Shown one piece after another: positions 1 through 10,776 of a stretch of 64,000 nucleotides of DNA (position 1 is its first letter; each line of letters starts with the position of its first letter). The DNA lies in NCBI GenBank assembly GCA_907164885.2, contig OU015501.1, positions 22,036,631 through 22,100,630 of the forward strand, given 5' to 3'. Both the position numbers and the translations under genes were made by a program. The notes under the pieces are model-generated. The model searched no databases. It worked only from the letters and a program-made list of their open reading frames with translations, and was not told the origin of the DNA. Source of the DNA: Dolomedes plantarius (taxonomy: Eukaryota > Arthropoda > Arachnida > Araneae > Dolomedidae).

Positions 1-817
1 CGTTTACTTTCGCTGCAGGTATTGTTTGTTGAACAAAAAAATCTTAATCTATAAATGCACCTACAAATGCCTAATCATGCGCTTAGTATATTATTTAGGT
101 GGTACTGCATACTAAGAGGTTGAACGAAACTTTAATGGTGTATATTATAAAGTAAAATGATACACAAACAAGTGACACAAAGTAGAGAGAGCATGCTGAA
201 CAACGCTAAGATTGCAGGGAAGTATTTTAGAATATTCAGCTTTGGAACGCGGAAGTGATTGTGATACTTTACACCGTTTTCGATGTAGAACAAAATTTCA
301 ATGACAGATTCTAGCAAAGAGATACGATTGTGTCATAAAGTGAAAACTGGAAATACTCCCTACATTTTTTTATCGATAGGGGTCGTGTGATTAAACATTC
401 TAGTTGAGTTCGTTAGACACAATTTGCTCTTTAATTTGGTTTTCTTCATGTAAATTTGTTGAATAGATCTTTTAGGTCACGGAGTAACATTTATTTCATT
501 GAAGTGTTTCTTATACTCGGAAAAACACCCTTTTTTCAAACGACAATGCACAAAGAAACAATATCTACATTACTATACAAATTAAAATACGCGTATGTTT
601 TATAGATACTACTTCTTCCGGAGATCTGTCATATATTTTAGCTCTATCTTTTTATGTATACCCAAAGTTGATAATTTAATGTATTTTATTACTTAATAAA
701 GCATAAACGAACTAATGAGTACCATTATGGTCGTAGGTATTTAATACATAGGATGCAACTTTATAGTAGCAACTAGGTATGTACAAATTATACAGAAGAG
801 ATACAGGGGTGAAACTT
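1..817. other. AT-rich non-coding stretch, no feature recognised
   Basis: No terminal repeats, protein motif or RNA element could be supported. The only open frame of note, on the minus strand near 132-317, has no recognisable domain and low-complexity hydrophobic composition, so I treat it as chance. Confidence 0.5.
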
Positions 818-1261
818 TTATAGCCCTTCAAAGTAGTAACCAGCATTGTTTAGCACCCGTTGCTAACGTCCTGGAAACTGCAGGATGCCGTTGGTAGCAC
901 CTGATTTGTTGATCCTTCGAATGGAGCGGTCTACAGCCTGCAGAATCTCTGGTGGAATCCACAGAGTAGTTACTTCATCTTGGGGATGAGATCAAAGTCA
1001 CAGAGATTTAAATCCGGGGAATATGGGGGACTGTAGAGCACTTCCCAGCCCCAGAGAGCACACACGCCAGCCACAGTGGGCACACAAGCATTTTCCTTCC
1101 ATCAGTACGATGCAACAAATTATTTTGTACAACAGACAGGTTACTAAAACATGGCTGTGTTCATCCTGTCACTGTGCAGGCGTGTGATGTTTGTGGGGAG
1201 AGCTCATTCGCTCTGAGGTAAGGCAGGTATGTGACGTACGTGTGGTATAAACTGCTTTCAT
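818..1261 (-). pseudogene. mariner-type transposase relic (C-terminal part)
   Basis: Read on the minus strand, 991-1050 encodes GWEVLYSPPYSPDLNLCDFD. This matches the block around the third catalytic Asp of mariner (IS630/Tc1/mariner) transposases, usually written PPYSPDLAPCDF. After a frameshift and an in-frame stop, a second frame encodes VDRSIRRINKSGATNGILQF, then NNAGYYFEGL and a stop at 818-820. This has the length and look of a mariner C-terminus. A minus-strand ATG at 1259-1261 could be the old start, but the sequence between it and the catalytic block is short and full of stops, so much of the enzyme has been deleted. It is a dead DDE transposase copy. Terminal repeats were not identified. 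The family call is secure from the DDE block; the left and right limits are not. Confidence 0.85.
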
Positions 1262-3221
1262 GGGTATTGCTGTGTGGGGGGTCTAGAACAGTGTTGCCAC
1301 TATTAAAGTTCTATCCCTCGTAATTAATTAATTTTGATAATTCGCTAAATCATTGCAGATTTCACTGTTCAGTGGCATATTTTTAGCCCTGTCGTTTCAT
1401 GTGTAACCAAAGAAAATACTTCATTTCTTTTATTATTCAATAAAAAATAAGCGGAAAAGTGAGTAGATTTATGTTATTGTGTACGTAGACTTTCAATAAT
1501 TTATGAATTTCAATAATTCATTAAATCCTTTAGCAGTTTTATGAATGACTCAAAATATTTTAATGTTTTTAATTACGTAATTAAGTCACTCATATTGGAA
1601 AAATGATGACTGTTAGTGGAGTCTGTGAATAAATGTAACTCCCCACACACACAAATACATACAAAAAAAGTTTCAGTTTCACTGGGGTGTAAAGATTTTA
1701 CTCAGAAAATGAAACATGTTAAAAATTTTGAAAAAGGTTTGACAAAGCAATATATCGTATCATATAAATTGAAAACATGCACGTGAAATACAAGAGAGAG
1801 AGAAGTAAATGCAAGAAGCAGTAACGATGAATTCCGTATCTGGGGAAAATACAGAATGTTAATGATGAATACAGAATGTGTAATGATGAAATACATTCTT
1901 AAATGAATTTACTAATGGTTGTTTCGTAATTATAGATTTTTAAATAGTTTTTAGGAAAGGCTATATAAAATGCATATTGGGGAGAAAAAGTTACATGATA
2001 ATGTACGATTTGACTAAAAGTCTGCTCAAATACCATAAATAAAAACCAAAACTGTCAATGGAAAACAAAAAGGAGAATGCATATTCAACAATAAAATTAC
2101 ATATAAATGACAATAAACGACAACAATAAAATGTATATTCAACAGTAAATGCGATGGGTGTGAATTTATTTAAGGGGCGGTTTTAAAAAATGAGTCAGTG
2201 TTGGATGAAGAATAAAAATCAAATTCTGAATATGTTGTATGTGACACACCGGACCCAAAAAATGTAATGCAACCTACCATTTCAATATTTTAAAGATTTT
2301 TGACTTAAAATAACCGTGGAGTAAATTTGACATTTTCCTCTGTGGTCCAATATAACATAATATTGGCACAACCTTAGTGAATATGGAATTTATCATCAAT
2401 AATAAATAACTCTTAGTATTTCCAAGACAAAAACAAATATAATTTAGAAAAGAAAATGATAAAGATTTAGACATACGATACACTCGTACCTATATGTGTT
2501 AAACTGTCCAAACAATCATATGTATATGATAAAACTCAAATGCCAGAGGAACTACAGCAAATGGAACAATACTTTTTCATGTGAAAAAGGTGTTCATATA
2601 TTACGAAAAAGGCAATTTCTCCGTCAATATATTTTCTAATTACAAGTAAATAGAGGAACATGTGAGTTATTTATTTCCAATACTTACCGATCGGGGAGAA
2701 TTTGGCCACATCCTTCCCATAATCTTAACGTTGACTGTGCAACAAGAGGAAACGGCAATTCTTTGGTTTCGATTATACACTACGTATGTATATGCAATGT
2801 TGAGTTTTTTTCTATTATTTACTTTTGAGTGACAACTGCAATGTTTATGTACAAAAGGATAAGATACCGAGAAAACTTGATAAGACTTTTCAAATTTCTA
2901 GCAGCGAGAGATGTAAAGGTTGAAGATAAAATAATTCTCGAAACATAAAAGCCTATAGCAGCAAAAACCTGAATCAGAGCAAAAACAGCGGTACTTTACT
3001 ATTCTTGACAATGAATAGATAAATTTCATTGATGGTCTTGGGTTTCAGGAAGGGAGATATCTTCACAAAATACGGCGCGTTTTCAATAGTAGTGAACAAT
3101 GGATGCATGCGTTTTTTCAGTCAAATTGAAACCTCACTTTTTCTTTACAAATTTTAATGTTTGGTATCAAAGTAAAGAATGGGTTCCTTTTCAATGTGCG
3201 TCTGGAAATTTAGAGAATATA
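1262..3221. other. AT-rich non-coding stretch
   Basis: Nothing beyond short chance frames was found. A run of CA-rich sequence lies near 1643-1665. Part of 1262-1330 may be the 5' untranslated end of the adjacent mariner relic. Confidence 0.45.
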
Positions 3222-3223
3222 TA

Positions 3224-3763
3224 CTGTATTTACACGTGTATAGACCGTGATTTTATTCCAAAAAATAGGTAAGTAAAAATGGGGTGTGGCTTATACACGG
3301 AATTTTAAAATTAAATACAGTAAACACCGTTTAGTTTAGAAAACTTTACTTCCGTAAAACATTAGTATCTATATACCTTACAACCTATTACACCGTATCA
3401 TGCTTACGGCAATTCAATGTATTGTAAATATTGTTTGTAGATATTATACCTTAGGACTATTTAATAAAACTTTTGAGTTCCCAAGAGTTTGTCTTCGTGT
3501 GAAGTAATTCTTAAGTGCACTAGTATATATATAATCATCTCTTTTACACTGTAGTTTCACTGTAGTTTACACTGTAGCTAAGGATGTACCTGATATTGTT
3601 ATGTGAGCATTGAATTCTAAGGAATGTACGACATTGCTACATTTCGCAGAATGATGTTACTTTGAGTGTACAACGGAATTCAGAAAACAAATTTGCCCAA
3701 ATATTATCTCGAAATTCAGGTGCGGCTTATACACGCGCGCGGCCTATACACGAGTAAATATGG
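3224..3763. mobile_element. TA-flanked MITE (Tc1/mariner-pogo superfamily)
   Basis: The left end CTGTATTTACACGTGTATAG and the reverse complement of the right end, CCATATTTACTCGTGTATAG, match at most positions. TA dinucleotides lie directly outside at 3222-3223 and 3764-3765, the target duplication of the Tc1/mariner/pogo superfamily. Just inside the ends are GTGTATA-plus-GC-rich subterminal repeats, such as CTTATACACG. The 540-bp interior is AT-rich and non-coding, so this is a non-autonomous element. The small frame starting at 3760 crosses the right end and is not a gene. Confidence 0.72.
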
Positions 3764-3765
3764 TA

Positions 3766-4401
3766 ACCAAAATAAAAATTAAATTTGTATTTATTGACGA
3801 AAAGAAAATATATTTGCTGTACTTTCAAATGTATGCCATGGCCAATGAATCCGTAAATTCTATGACTGATTTTCTTAAAGACATTTCTGTACAAGGAAAA
3901 AGCTTTGAAATGTTTTTATTTTGTGTTGCGAGAGAAAATCTACATTGGTAAAAAGTCTACTTTTTATTAATTTTTATTGTCCAAAAGCTGATTATTCCGT
4001 CAACATGCTAATTAGTATAAATGAAAAATTTGCCGAAGTCTAGTTAACCCTGTTATATGAATGGTGCAAATATTGATTTGAACGCATCAAAGAAAATGTA
4101 TTATTAATAAATATATATTCCGATAACAATGAAAATTATCCAATAATATAAAGAAACACGTAAAAAGTGAAGAGAAAGATATTCATACTGGATAAGACAC
4201 TTAAAAAGAAGGAAGATTTTTATTCAAAAGACTTTGCGAGTATATCATTGTTGTTGTTGGCTTTTAGCAAGTTTTTTTTTTAACTTCCCGCTCCCAGTCA
4301 ATGCCCCTTCTTTTTTTAGAATATTACTTTGTAAAGCCCTGTTAAACCTCCATGGGCCTGGGAAGATTAAGTTTATCGATATATGACATAGTCAGACATT
4401 A
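3766..4401. other. AT-rich non-coding stretch
   Basis: No gene seen. A short TTG triplet run lies near 4247-4260, followed by poly(T). This could be a retroelement scrap but cannot be assigned. Confidence 0.4.
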
Positions 4402-4409
4402 AACTATTT

Positions 4410-4636
4410 CAGTGATTCTCAACCTTTTTTCCGTCATGGTACACTTTTAATAATTTAAAAATTTTGGCGGTACTCTAACAATAAGATAAATTTAAAAGAA
4501 TTTTACTTTGATACTTAATTGATGTACCTATAATATATTTTGAAAAAAAAGCATACAAAATAATTCGCAGTGGCGGCACACTTCAAGAATCTTGCAGCAC
4601 ACTAAAGTGCCGCGGCACAGTAGTTGAGAATCACTG
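4410..4636. mobile_element. hAT-type MITE (CAGTGATTCTCAAC termini)
   Basis: The left end CAGTGATTCTCAACC is repeated inverted at the right end (GTTGAGAATCACTG). This is the common hAT terminal pattern CAGTGGTTCTCAAC. The 8 bp outside the ends are aactattt (4402-4409) and aactacta (4637-4644), matching at 6 of 8 positions, as expected for an aged hAT 8-bp target duplication. At 227 bp it has no coding capacity. Confidence 0.85.
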
Positions 4637-4644
4637 AACTACTA

Positions 4645-6512
4645 GTTATACGAGGAATTAGTGAGTCCAAGAGGGAGAATTCCCCATCGCTAGAGATAAG
4701 CTGGTCTGATTTCAGAAACAAATCAATTATCCTCTAGATCAGCGGATTCAGCGAAGAAGCAATATTTAGTTAGATAGGTTAGTTCTACGAGTAGGAAAGG
4801 TAATGCGCTGGGGAAAGAGATTTCTGAGTCGACGTTAGGTTGCATCGGTTGAGTGAGCTCCGGTTAGGAGCATGTTATTTAGCTGTTAGCTGATATTTTG
4901 TTCATCTAAAACCCTTTCCATGATCATTGAAGGAGAGTAGCAGCACTAGTTCACATAGTTAGGTTAGATTTATGTTAACAAGACTTTTGTTCCCTAATAT
5001 TTGTCGTCTTCAGTTTTCTTCGTTAACATAGTAGCATGAAATCTCTTTCTTTGGAATAAATGAATAAACGATAAAACAAAAAGAGGACTGCTCAAGGACC
5101 AAACCAAATAAAAGAGAAAATATTATGGTACAAAAAAAAATAATTAAAACAATAATGTACAAGCTAAATTTCTAAAAAAGCTTAAGTTTAATTTTTTTTT
5201 AACAGGTAAGCTTTCTTTGCACCTCATATTTCTTAAAAGATACGTAATACTCCTAAATATTTCTTTACAACAAATCATTCTCAATTTTCATATTTCTTGA
5301 TTCAAGAAAATGTAGCTACATATTTCAGGTTATTTCGCAATTTTTAGATTCCTATAGTAGATGATATAATGATTTATATTAAGAGCTGACTGTTCGGCAA
5401 GATGCTGGGAATTTCAAACATCCTTTCGCAGAATTTAGTTTTTCGTCCCTATTTTACATCTGTTTCTTCCTCATAGCTATTAATGATATGCATTTTGTTT
5501 TTATTCTCCATCATCAGAATATAATCTAAATACTTTTTTAGCCTCATAACTTTTCGAAGAATGAATGTCAATGGTTTAATGAAAACTGATTCAACACATT
5601 AAGTCCCGCTTTTCAAAGCTATGAAAATAAAGGACATTCAGTCGTCAGAGAAATGAATTGGCTCCTCTTCAGAGGAAGACTTATCCAAACTAAGGAATTA
5701 CTTCTAGTTTGCTTTTGTAATGAGGGGAGTTTCAGGAAATAAACCCATTATTTATATAGTTTAAAAATATTCAGCATTTAGATAGTTCTTCTCGTTAAAG
5801 AAATTTCAAAAATATCCCAGTTCCTTACACTGAACATTATTTTAGAACAAAATTAAAACAATACACTTTTAGAATAGATATGTCTATATCTAGAAAGTGG
5901 GAAAACGCTAAATATTTCTCAGTCATACAGAAACGATACAGTAAAAATCATGCTTGTCGAATGATTTTTTTTTCTGCATCACCAATAAGTTAATAAATAT
6001 ATATAATCACAGACAGGGCGAACAATAATTTAAAAGAAAATCACGATGGAAACGAAAACAGTACTCAAAAACACTCGGTAACTAAGCAAAATATCACCAA
6101 AAAAGGTACGAAGGAATAATCACTGATAAATAAGATTAGCGTGACAGGAGATACGAAAGGAAATATTGAGCTATTTAATGAATTATTCAAAACTGTAGAT
6201 TATTGATTAAATATAGATTTCTGGGGCATGTACCCGTGACCTCCTGCTAAGAAACTTTATTCAGCTTTGTTTTCAGTTGAATATGGGATATAAAAGAAAT
6301 TTTTTTTAATGTATTTATGACTGTGTATGATTAATTAATTATCATTCTCAGTTCACTCACAATCTGAGATATGACGCTTTGAAATTTCCAGTAAAAAATA
6401 TTTTTTTCAAAGCATGATGGTATCTAATGTAAATATCTTGTCTAGATATCTTTTAAGGTGGATGGTAGACAACCTATGAAATTATTTTTGCACGTGTTTT
6501 GATTTTAGTCTA
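4645..6512. other. AT-rich non-coding stretch left of the array
   Basis: No gene, repeat ends or RNA gene could be supported. It ends in the A at 6512, the expected host base 5' of a Helitron insertion. Confidence 0.45.
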
Positions 6513-6616
6513 TCTATATATAAAGAACAGTTCCGTAACTGACTGACTGACATACAACGCACAGACCAAACCGCTGGACCTAAAGGGCTGAAATTTTGCA
6601 TGGCGATTCTTCTTAA
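6513..6616 (+). mobile_element. Helitron 5' end, cut by element A
   Basis: The sequence begins TCTATATATAAAGAACAG directly after an A, matching the 5'-TC terminus and A^T target of Helitrons. The following AACAGTTCCGTAACTGACTG and the CCAAACCGCTGGACC block are the same as at 10023 and, inverted, at about 51990-52070. The copy stops at TTAA 6613-6616, where element A is inserted, and resumes at 9479. It has no coding capacity and is a non-autonomous member. Confidence 0.75.
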
Positions 6617-7049
6617 GGCTGCTATGTACAAACCCCATTGGATTCGCTCACCTCAATGTTAACCTATGGAGAAAATTTGTCCACGGATTGCCGACTTCGA
6701 TTCAAAGATTTTTTTTTTAAAATTGTACTCCGTCATAGAGAAAGAAATTTTACACCTGTGTACCGGTTTCGTTTTTTTTTTAAAATGCAATTAATATTTT
6801 AAAATTTAAATTATTCGGAGAAAAATCTGGTATAGTGTGTTTTAAACGCTCATAAGTTCCTTCGGTGGACGAAATTTATAAAATGAATCCGGTAGTGTAC
6901 TGCAGAAAAGTTCAGGCTATCTGACAATACCAATTTTTTTTGATTATCAGCATTTATGTAGCTGTAAATAGTTGACAAAAAAAGATTTTAAAAAAAAATT
7001 TGCTGAGAATTTCGTCTGTTGGGGGGGGGGGATGATTGATAACTTTGAC

Positions 7050-7165
7050 GGGACCGCCCATCACAGCGAGGGGTAGCGCACCCGACTTGCCACCGGCGAG
7101 TGAGGGGGGAAATTATTGTCTCCCCCTTGTTGGTTTCTGAAACCCCGAACTTTGGAAAACAGGAA
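7050..7165. repeat. possible tRNA-derived SINE fragment inside element A
   Basis: A GC-rich island, very unlike its AT-rich surroundings, contains GGGGTAGCGCACC followed by CGACTTGCCACC. This resembles a tRNA D-arm to anticodon-arm run. No clear B box follows. The downstream GTTTCTGAAACCCC motif recalls the GTTTCTGAAATTTCCCC motif of the SINE at 44110-44400. The same island recurs at about 11677-11792, 16308-16423 and 20932-21047. Minus-strand frames of 63-76 codons across it change length between units because of G and A homopolymer indels, so they are not genes. Weak assignment. Confidence 0.35.
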
Positions 7166-7435
7166 TACGAGACAAACAAACAGAAACGATCTGGGATAAA
7201 TTTATGTAACTCTTAAATGAATATCAGAAATAACTCCCCTCATGTTGGGCTCGTTGTCATACACCAGCTGTCTCAATTTTTTTTTTTTTTTAACAGATAA
7301 CCAAAGTAAATATTCTTTCAAGTTCATCCTTAATTATAAGTAAACTTAAGAACGGGTAAATGGAGATCGTAAATGCAAACTTCAAATCATTAAACTGATA
7401 AAGTAAAACAAAGAAACAGAACATAGCATTTGAGA

Positions 7436-7497
7436 ATGATTTTTAATATGAACGATTTTTAATATGAATGATTTTTAATATGAATTTTTAATATGCC
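7436..7497 (+). repeat. short tandem repeat, about 18-bp unit
   Basis: GATTTTTAATATGAAC recurs about three and a half times in a row (GATTTTTAATATG + AAC/AAT). The block is present in all four element A copies (near 12063, 16694 and 21326). Confidence 0.7.
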
Positions 7498-7860
7498 TTG
7501 ACCAGCTGGTTTTGCAAGATGTTATGTAATCAAAGATAATGTGCTCAGGAGTTAAAATAAAGGCTAGGTTAAATTTAAGAGTTGCTATTACAATCAATGT
7601 ACAAAACTTTTAAGTTTAACATCTTCAATAGTTGAGGGGAAGAGAAAATTTAAGATTAAAAAATTAAGCAATTATTAAGAATAAAAATTTAAGTTTAAAG
7701 AGTTAACTTAAAAATTTAGAGAAGGTAAGATAAGAAAAAAGGCAAGTTTAGGATAAGGTGGCCCTCAGCAAAAGAAAAAAAAGGGCCCTGTTCAGGGTCA
7801 TACAATTGGTTATATGTAAACGATAAAAAAAAAGTATTGTTTAGAAATGATGCAAGATTT

Positions 7861-8013
7861 TTAATATGGCGTGTGGTCTCCTCGAACAGCTAAGACTGCT
7901 GCACACCTGTTTTCCATGGATGCGATGATGTTATCGATAAGACTTTGTGGAATACTGTTCCACTCATCAAGAAGTGCCATCTCCAAGTCTCGGAGAGTAA
8001 AAGGAGGCCTTAA
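7861..8013 (-). pseudogene. Tc1-type transposase C-terminal remnant (A copy 1)
   Basis: The minus-strand frame of 50 codons plus stop (stop at 7861-7863) contains LRDLEMALLDEWNSIPQSLI and ends NRCAAVLAVRGDHTPY. Tc1-family transposases end this way: a 'PP.TL.ELE.AL.EEW..IPQ' helix, then 'SM..RC.AVI.A.GGHT.Y' and stop. All DDE catalytic residues are missing, so it is a captured or nested fragment without activity. It does not match piggyBac-type transposases, so it did not move element A. Confidence 0.88.
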
Positions 8014-8802
8014 CTATATCAACTAGTTTGAAAGTATTTGCTATTATTAGTTACTATTATATTTTATCATTATTTGTTGATAATTTCGTATTTTTACTCT
8101 GCTTCATTTTGGCACCTCTTTCAATGTCTTATCCATGGGACTCACCATATTTAGAGAAACTTAGAACAAAAAAAATCTAGCGTTTAATTATTCTAGAATT
8201 TCTACATTTGTGTCATGTGAAAACTTTTCAATAATCATGCACAGTTATTTATAGTACTTTTATATATATAACTTATATATATAGTACTTTTATATATATG
8301 TACTTTTATTATACCTATATTAGACAATTTTCTCAAGATATCGAACCTTTTCTGAAGTTTATGTGCAAGAAGTCAGTGTTTGTTTACTTTAACGCACACA
8401 AAGACGACGTCAGGAAGAATGGTTTTTAATTAAGTACATATAAATTAAAGGGAAAAAATGTAGTTCTCACTATGTTTAGATAAAATAATTCAAAATACGT
8501 TTTAATGGCTCTCAAATTTTAGAAAATACAGATATGTTATCGCATTAAAGTTCCGAATATTATAATACACAACAGATAAGCAGTTTTCTTTTAGACAACA
8601 AATTACTAACTTCAACAGAAGGATAAAGTAAGATGTGGCAGTTTTCGACCTGTATTCGCTTGAATTGGAATAGGTTGAAATTTGTGATAGTTGAACATAA
8701 AATATCTAAAATTGTTATTACAGTCATGTTTTATAATACATACACAGGATACTTATTAGCAGCAAATGACTGATGATTTCCAAATGATTAAATCGAAGTT
8801 AC

Positions 8803-8858
8803 AATTAAAGATATCTGCAATATCTCCCCGACGTGCGATGTTGCAGATATCTTTAATT
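8803..8858. repeat. perfect 18-bp inverted repeat with 20-bp loop
   Basis: AATTAAAGATATCTGCAA (8803-8820) is perfectly complementary to TTGCAGATATCTTTAATT (8841-8858). The loop is GC-richer (contains CCCCGACGTGCG). It recurs in each element A (13430-13485, 18061-18116, 22693-22748). It may be a tiny palindromic MITE or a structural part of element A; no target duplication was defined. Confidence 0.85.
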
Positions 8859-9478
8859 TATCGGAATCCTATGAGCAATTCCTTGAAGATTCAAAGTTTT
8901 CTGAGATTATTTCATTCAAACCTAATTTCATTTTCACAGACAAATCACAATTTTTCTGTATTAAAATCCTTAATTTACTATTGTCTGTAATGAACTCATA
9001 TTAATAAATAGTTTCAAAGTACTAACTTTCTCTCTGTAGATAAGGATAATTTACAACATTGTTTCAAGACACAAAATCAGAACTTTCTTTCAGTAAAATT
9101 TATATTTTGTATATTTTGCTTTGTTTAATTTCTCGTTGATTTTGTGAAAGTCGGTCTTAATTTTACATTTATGCTTATGGCGGGACCAATCGTATCCGTG
9201 AGTAAACTCATGGCAAAATCAAGCGTAGAACCGTTTAAATTTTCGCCCGCTACAACCAGCAGTTTGCGATTTCTTTGGATTTTCTTTCGGGGATTATTTG
9301 GAAAGGCAAGGATATCGCATGACCCCCTATAGAGAGACGGTCATTACAATCCCTCAAACTGTCAACCCTAAGGGGGGTAGAATTCTCGAACTGTCAACTG
9401 GACTCCTCCCACCACAAGAGTCGGGAAGGACTGGAAATGGGAAAGGAGATATTTTATTTTAGTACATAGCCACCTTAA

Positions 9479-10022
9479 AGTGTACGAGTGCACTAAGAAA
9501 GATTTTTGAAAAATTCTTCTTAGATTTTTTAAAAATTAAAATTTTAAGCTGTTTTAGTAACTTTTTTTAAGTTTGCATTTAAAATAATAATTTGGGGGTT
9601 ATAAAATTTATACCACGGGAAAGATCGCAAAAATTCCTTTAAAATGAGATCTTTTTTGAATCTTTACCTCCATTTTCTGATTTTTGGTGAATTTTTGAAG
9701 ATTAATATTTAGAATTAAATTTATTAAATGCTGATCACGTGATTTCTTTTTCTGGTACAATAAATAAATTTATCGTCACGTGCATAACAACTAAATAGAC
9801 AAAAAAAAAATTTTCTTACTAATGCGGCAGACGATTGGACATTATCCCAAAAAATATTAAAATACAGTAAAAGTACAGTAACTGTACTATATTAACTGTA
9901 CTATATTCTTTAATATTTCCTATTACATTTAATTTGAATATTTTCTTCGACATTATTTTGTCTAAATATATCTCTTACGATTTTTTTATAAATATATTTT
10001 CTTGCTTTTTTCTTACATTAAT
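9479..10022 (+). mobile_element. Helitron body, continuation after element A (B unit 1)
   Basis: This continues the Helitron broken at 6616. It aligns along its length with 10119-10600 of the next Helitron (shared blocks GTGCACTAAGAAAGATTTTT, GGGTTATAAAATTTATA, TCACGTGCATAACA and GATTGGACATT). It stops before the 3' terminus and runs directly into the second Helitron's AACAGTTCCG at 10023. It has no coding capacity. Confidence 0.75.
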
Positions 10023-10625
10023 AACAGTTCCGTAACTGACTGACTGACTGACTGACAGATAACGCACAGACCAAACCGCTGGACCTAAAGGGTTGAAATT
10101 TTGCATGGCGATTCTTCTTATAGCGTAGGGGTGCACTAAGAAAGATTTTTGAAAAATTCTTCTTTGATTTTTTTAAATTGAATTTTTAAGCTATTTTTGC
10201 AACATTCTTTAAAGTTTGCATTTAAAATAATAATTTGAGGGTTATAAAATTTATATCACAAGAAAGACCATAAAAATTCCTTTAAAATGAAATCTTTTTC
10301 GAATCTTTACCACCATTTTCTGATTTTTGGTGAATTTTTAAAGATTAATTTTTAGAATTTAATTTATTAAATTCTAATCACGTGGTTTCTTTTCTTTTTG
10401 TCATCCTTTAAATTAATTTTGCATCACGTGCATAACAGCGAAATAGATTGACAAAATTTTTTTTTCTTTCTAATGGGGCAGATGATTGGACATTGTTAAA
10501 AAAAAAATATTAAAAGAAAGCAAAAGAAATGTTCTTTAAACTGTACTATATTCTTTAGTATGTTATATTAAATTTAATTTCAATATTTCCTTCTACATTA
10601 TTTTGTCTATAAAATATCCGTTATG

Positions 10626-10679
<54 letters not shown>

Positions 10680-10776
10680 TGGCATTAATTGCATACATTG
10701 ACCGTTGTATTTAATTTGAATGTACTCGGAATTGAGCGTAGCACGGAATTTGAGCATAGCACGGATATTCAGCTAG
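10023..10776 (+). mobile_element. short non-autonomous Helitron (B unit 1)
   Basis: It begins AACAGTTCCGTAACTGACTG, lacking the TC start, and ends ...CAGCTAG before a T, fitting the Helitron 3' CTRR^T rule. The end region (CATTGACCGTTGTATTTAAT...) matches, inverted, the Helitron at 51412. A (TA)n tract lies at about 10628-10674. Where a Helitron 3' hairpin is expected, there is instead a direct duplication of CGGAATT(T)GAGC(G/A)TAGCA. No Rep/helicase is encoded. Confidence 0.75.

Larger units (their letters stand above)
6613..9478 (+). mobile_element. TTAA-flanked DNA transposon 'element A', copy 1
   Basis: TTAA stands at both edges (6613-6616, 9475-9478). Just inside, GGCTGCTATGTAC and the inverted right end GGTGGCTATGTAC form short terminal inverted repeats. 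The bases outside join into an uninterrupted Helitron sequence (...gattcttc-TTAA-agtgtacgag...), so the TTAA is a target-site duplication, as for piggyBac-like transposases. The first 370 bp match the short MITE at 37092-37514, which instead has about 60-bp terminal repeats. The interior holds a Tc1 transposase scrap (7861-8013), a possible SINE fragment (7050-7165), 18-bp repeats (about 7436-7497) and an 18-bp-arm hairpin (8803-8858). No transposase for its own movement is encoded, so it is non-autonomous. The small frames at 8766-8990 and 9144-9332 have no recognisable domain. Confidence 0.85.

Noticed and set aside
6450..6480. TTAAGGTGGATGG as another element A terminus
   Set aside because: It resembles the A right end (TTAAGGTGGCTATG) for nine bases only and has no partner end or homologous interior.
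6988..7179. Minus-strand frame repeated in each element A
   Set aside because: Its length changes between copies (63, 76, 76, 74 codons) through G/A homopolymer indels, and it lies on a SINE-like GC island.
8766..9332. Frames repeated in each array unit (8766-8990 and 9144-9332) as conserved genes
   Set aside because: They are conserved only because the units are recent duplicates. One spans the 18-bp hairpin, neither has a known domain, and no selection can be inferred.
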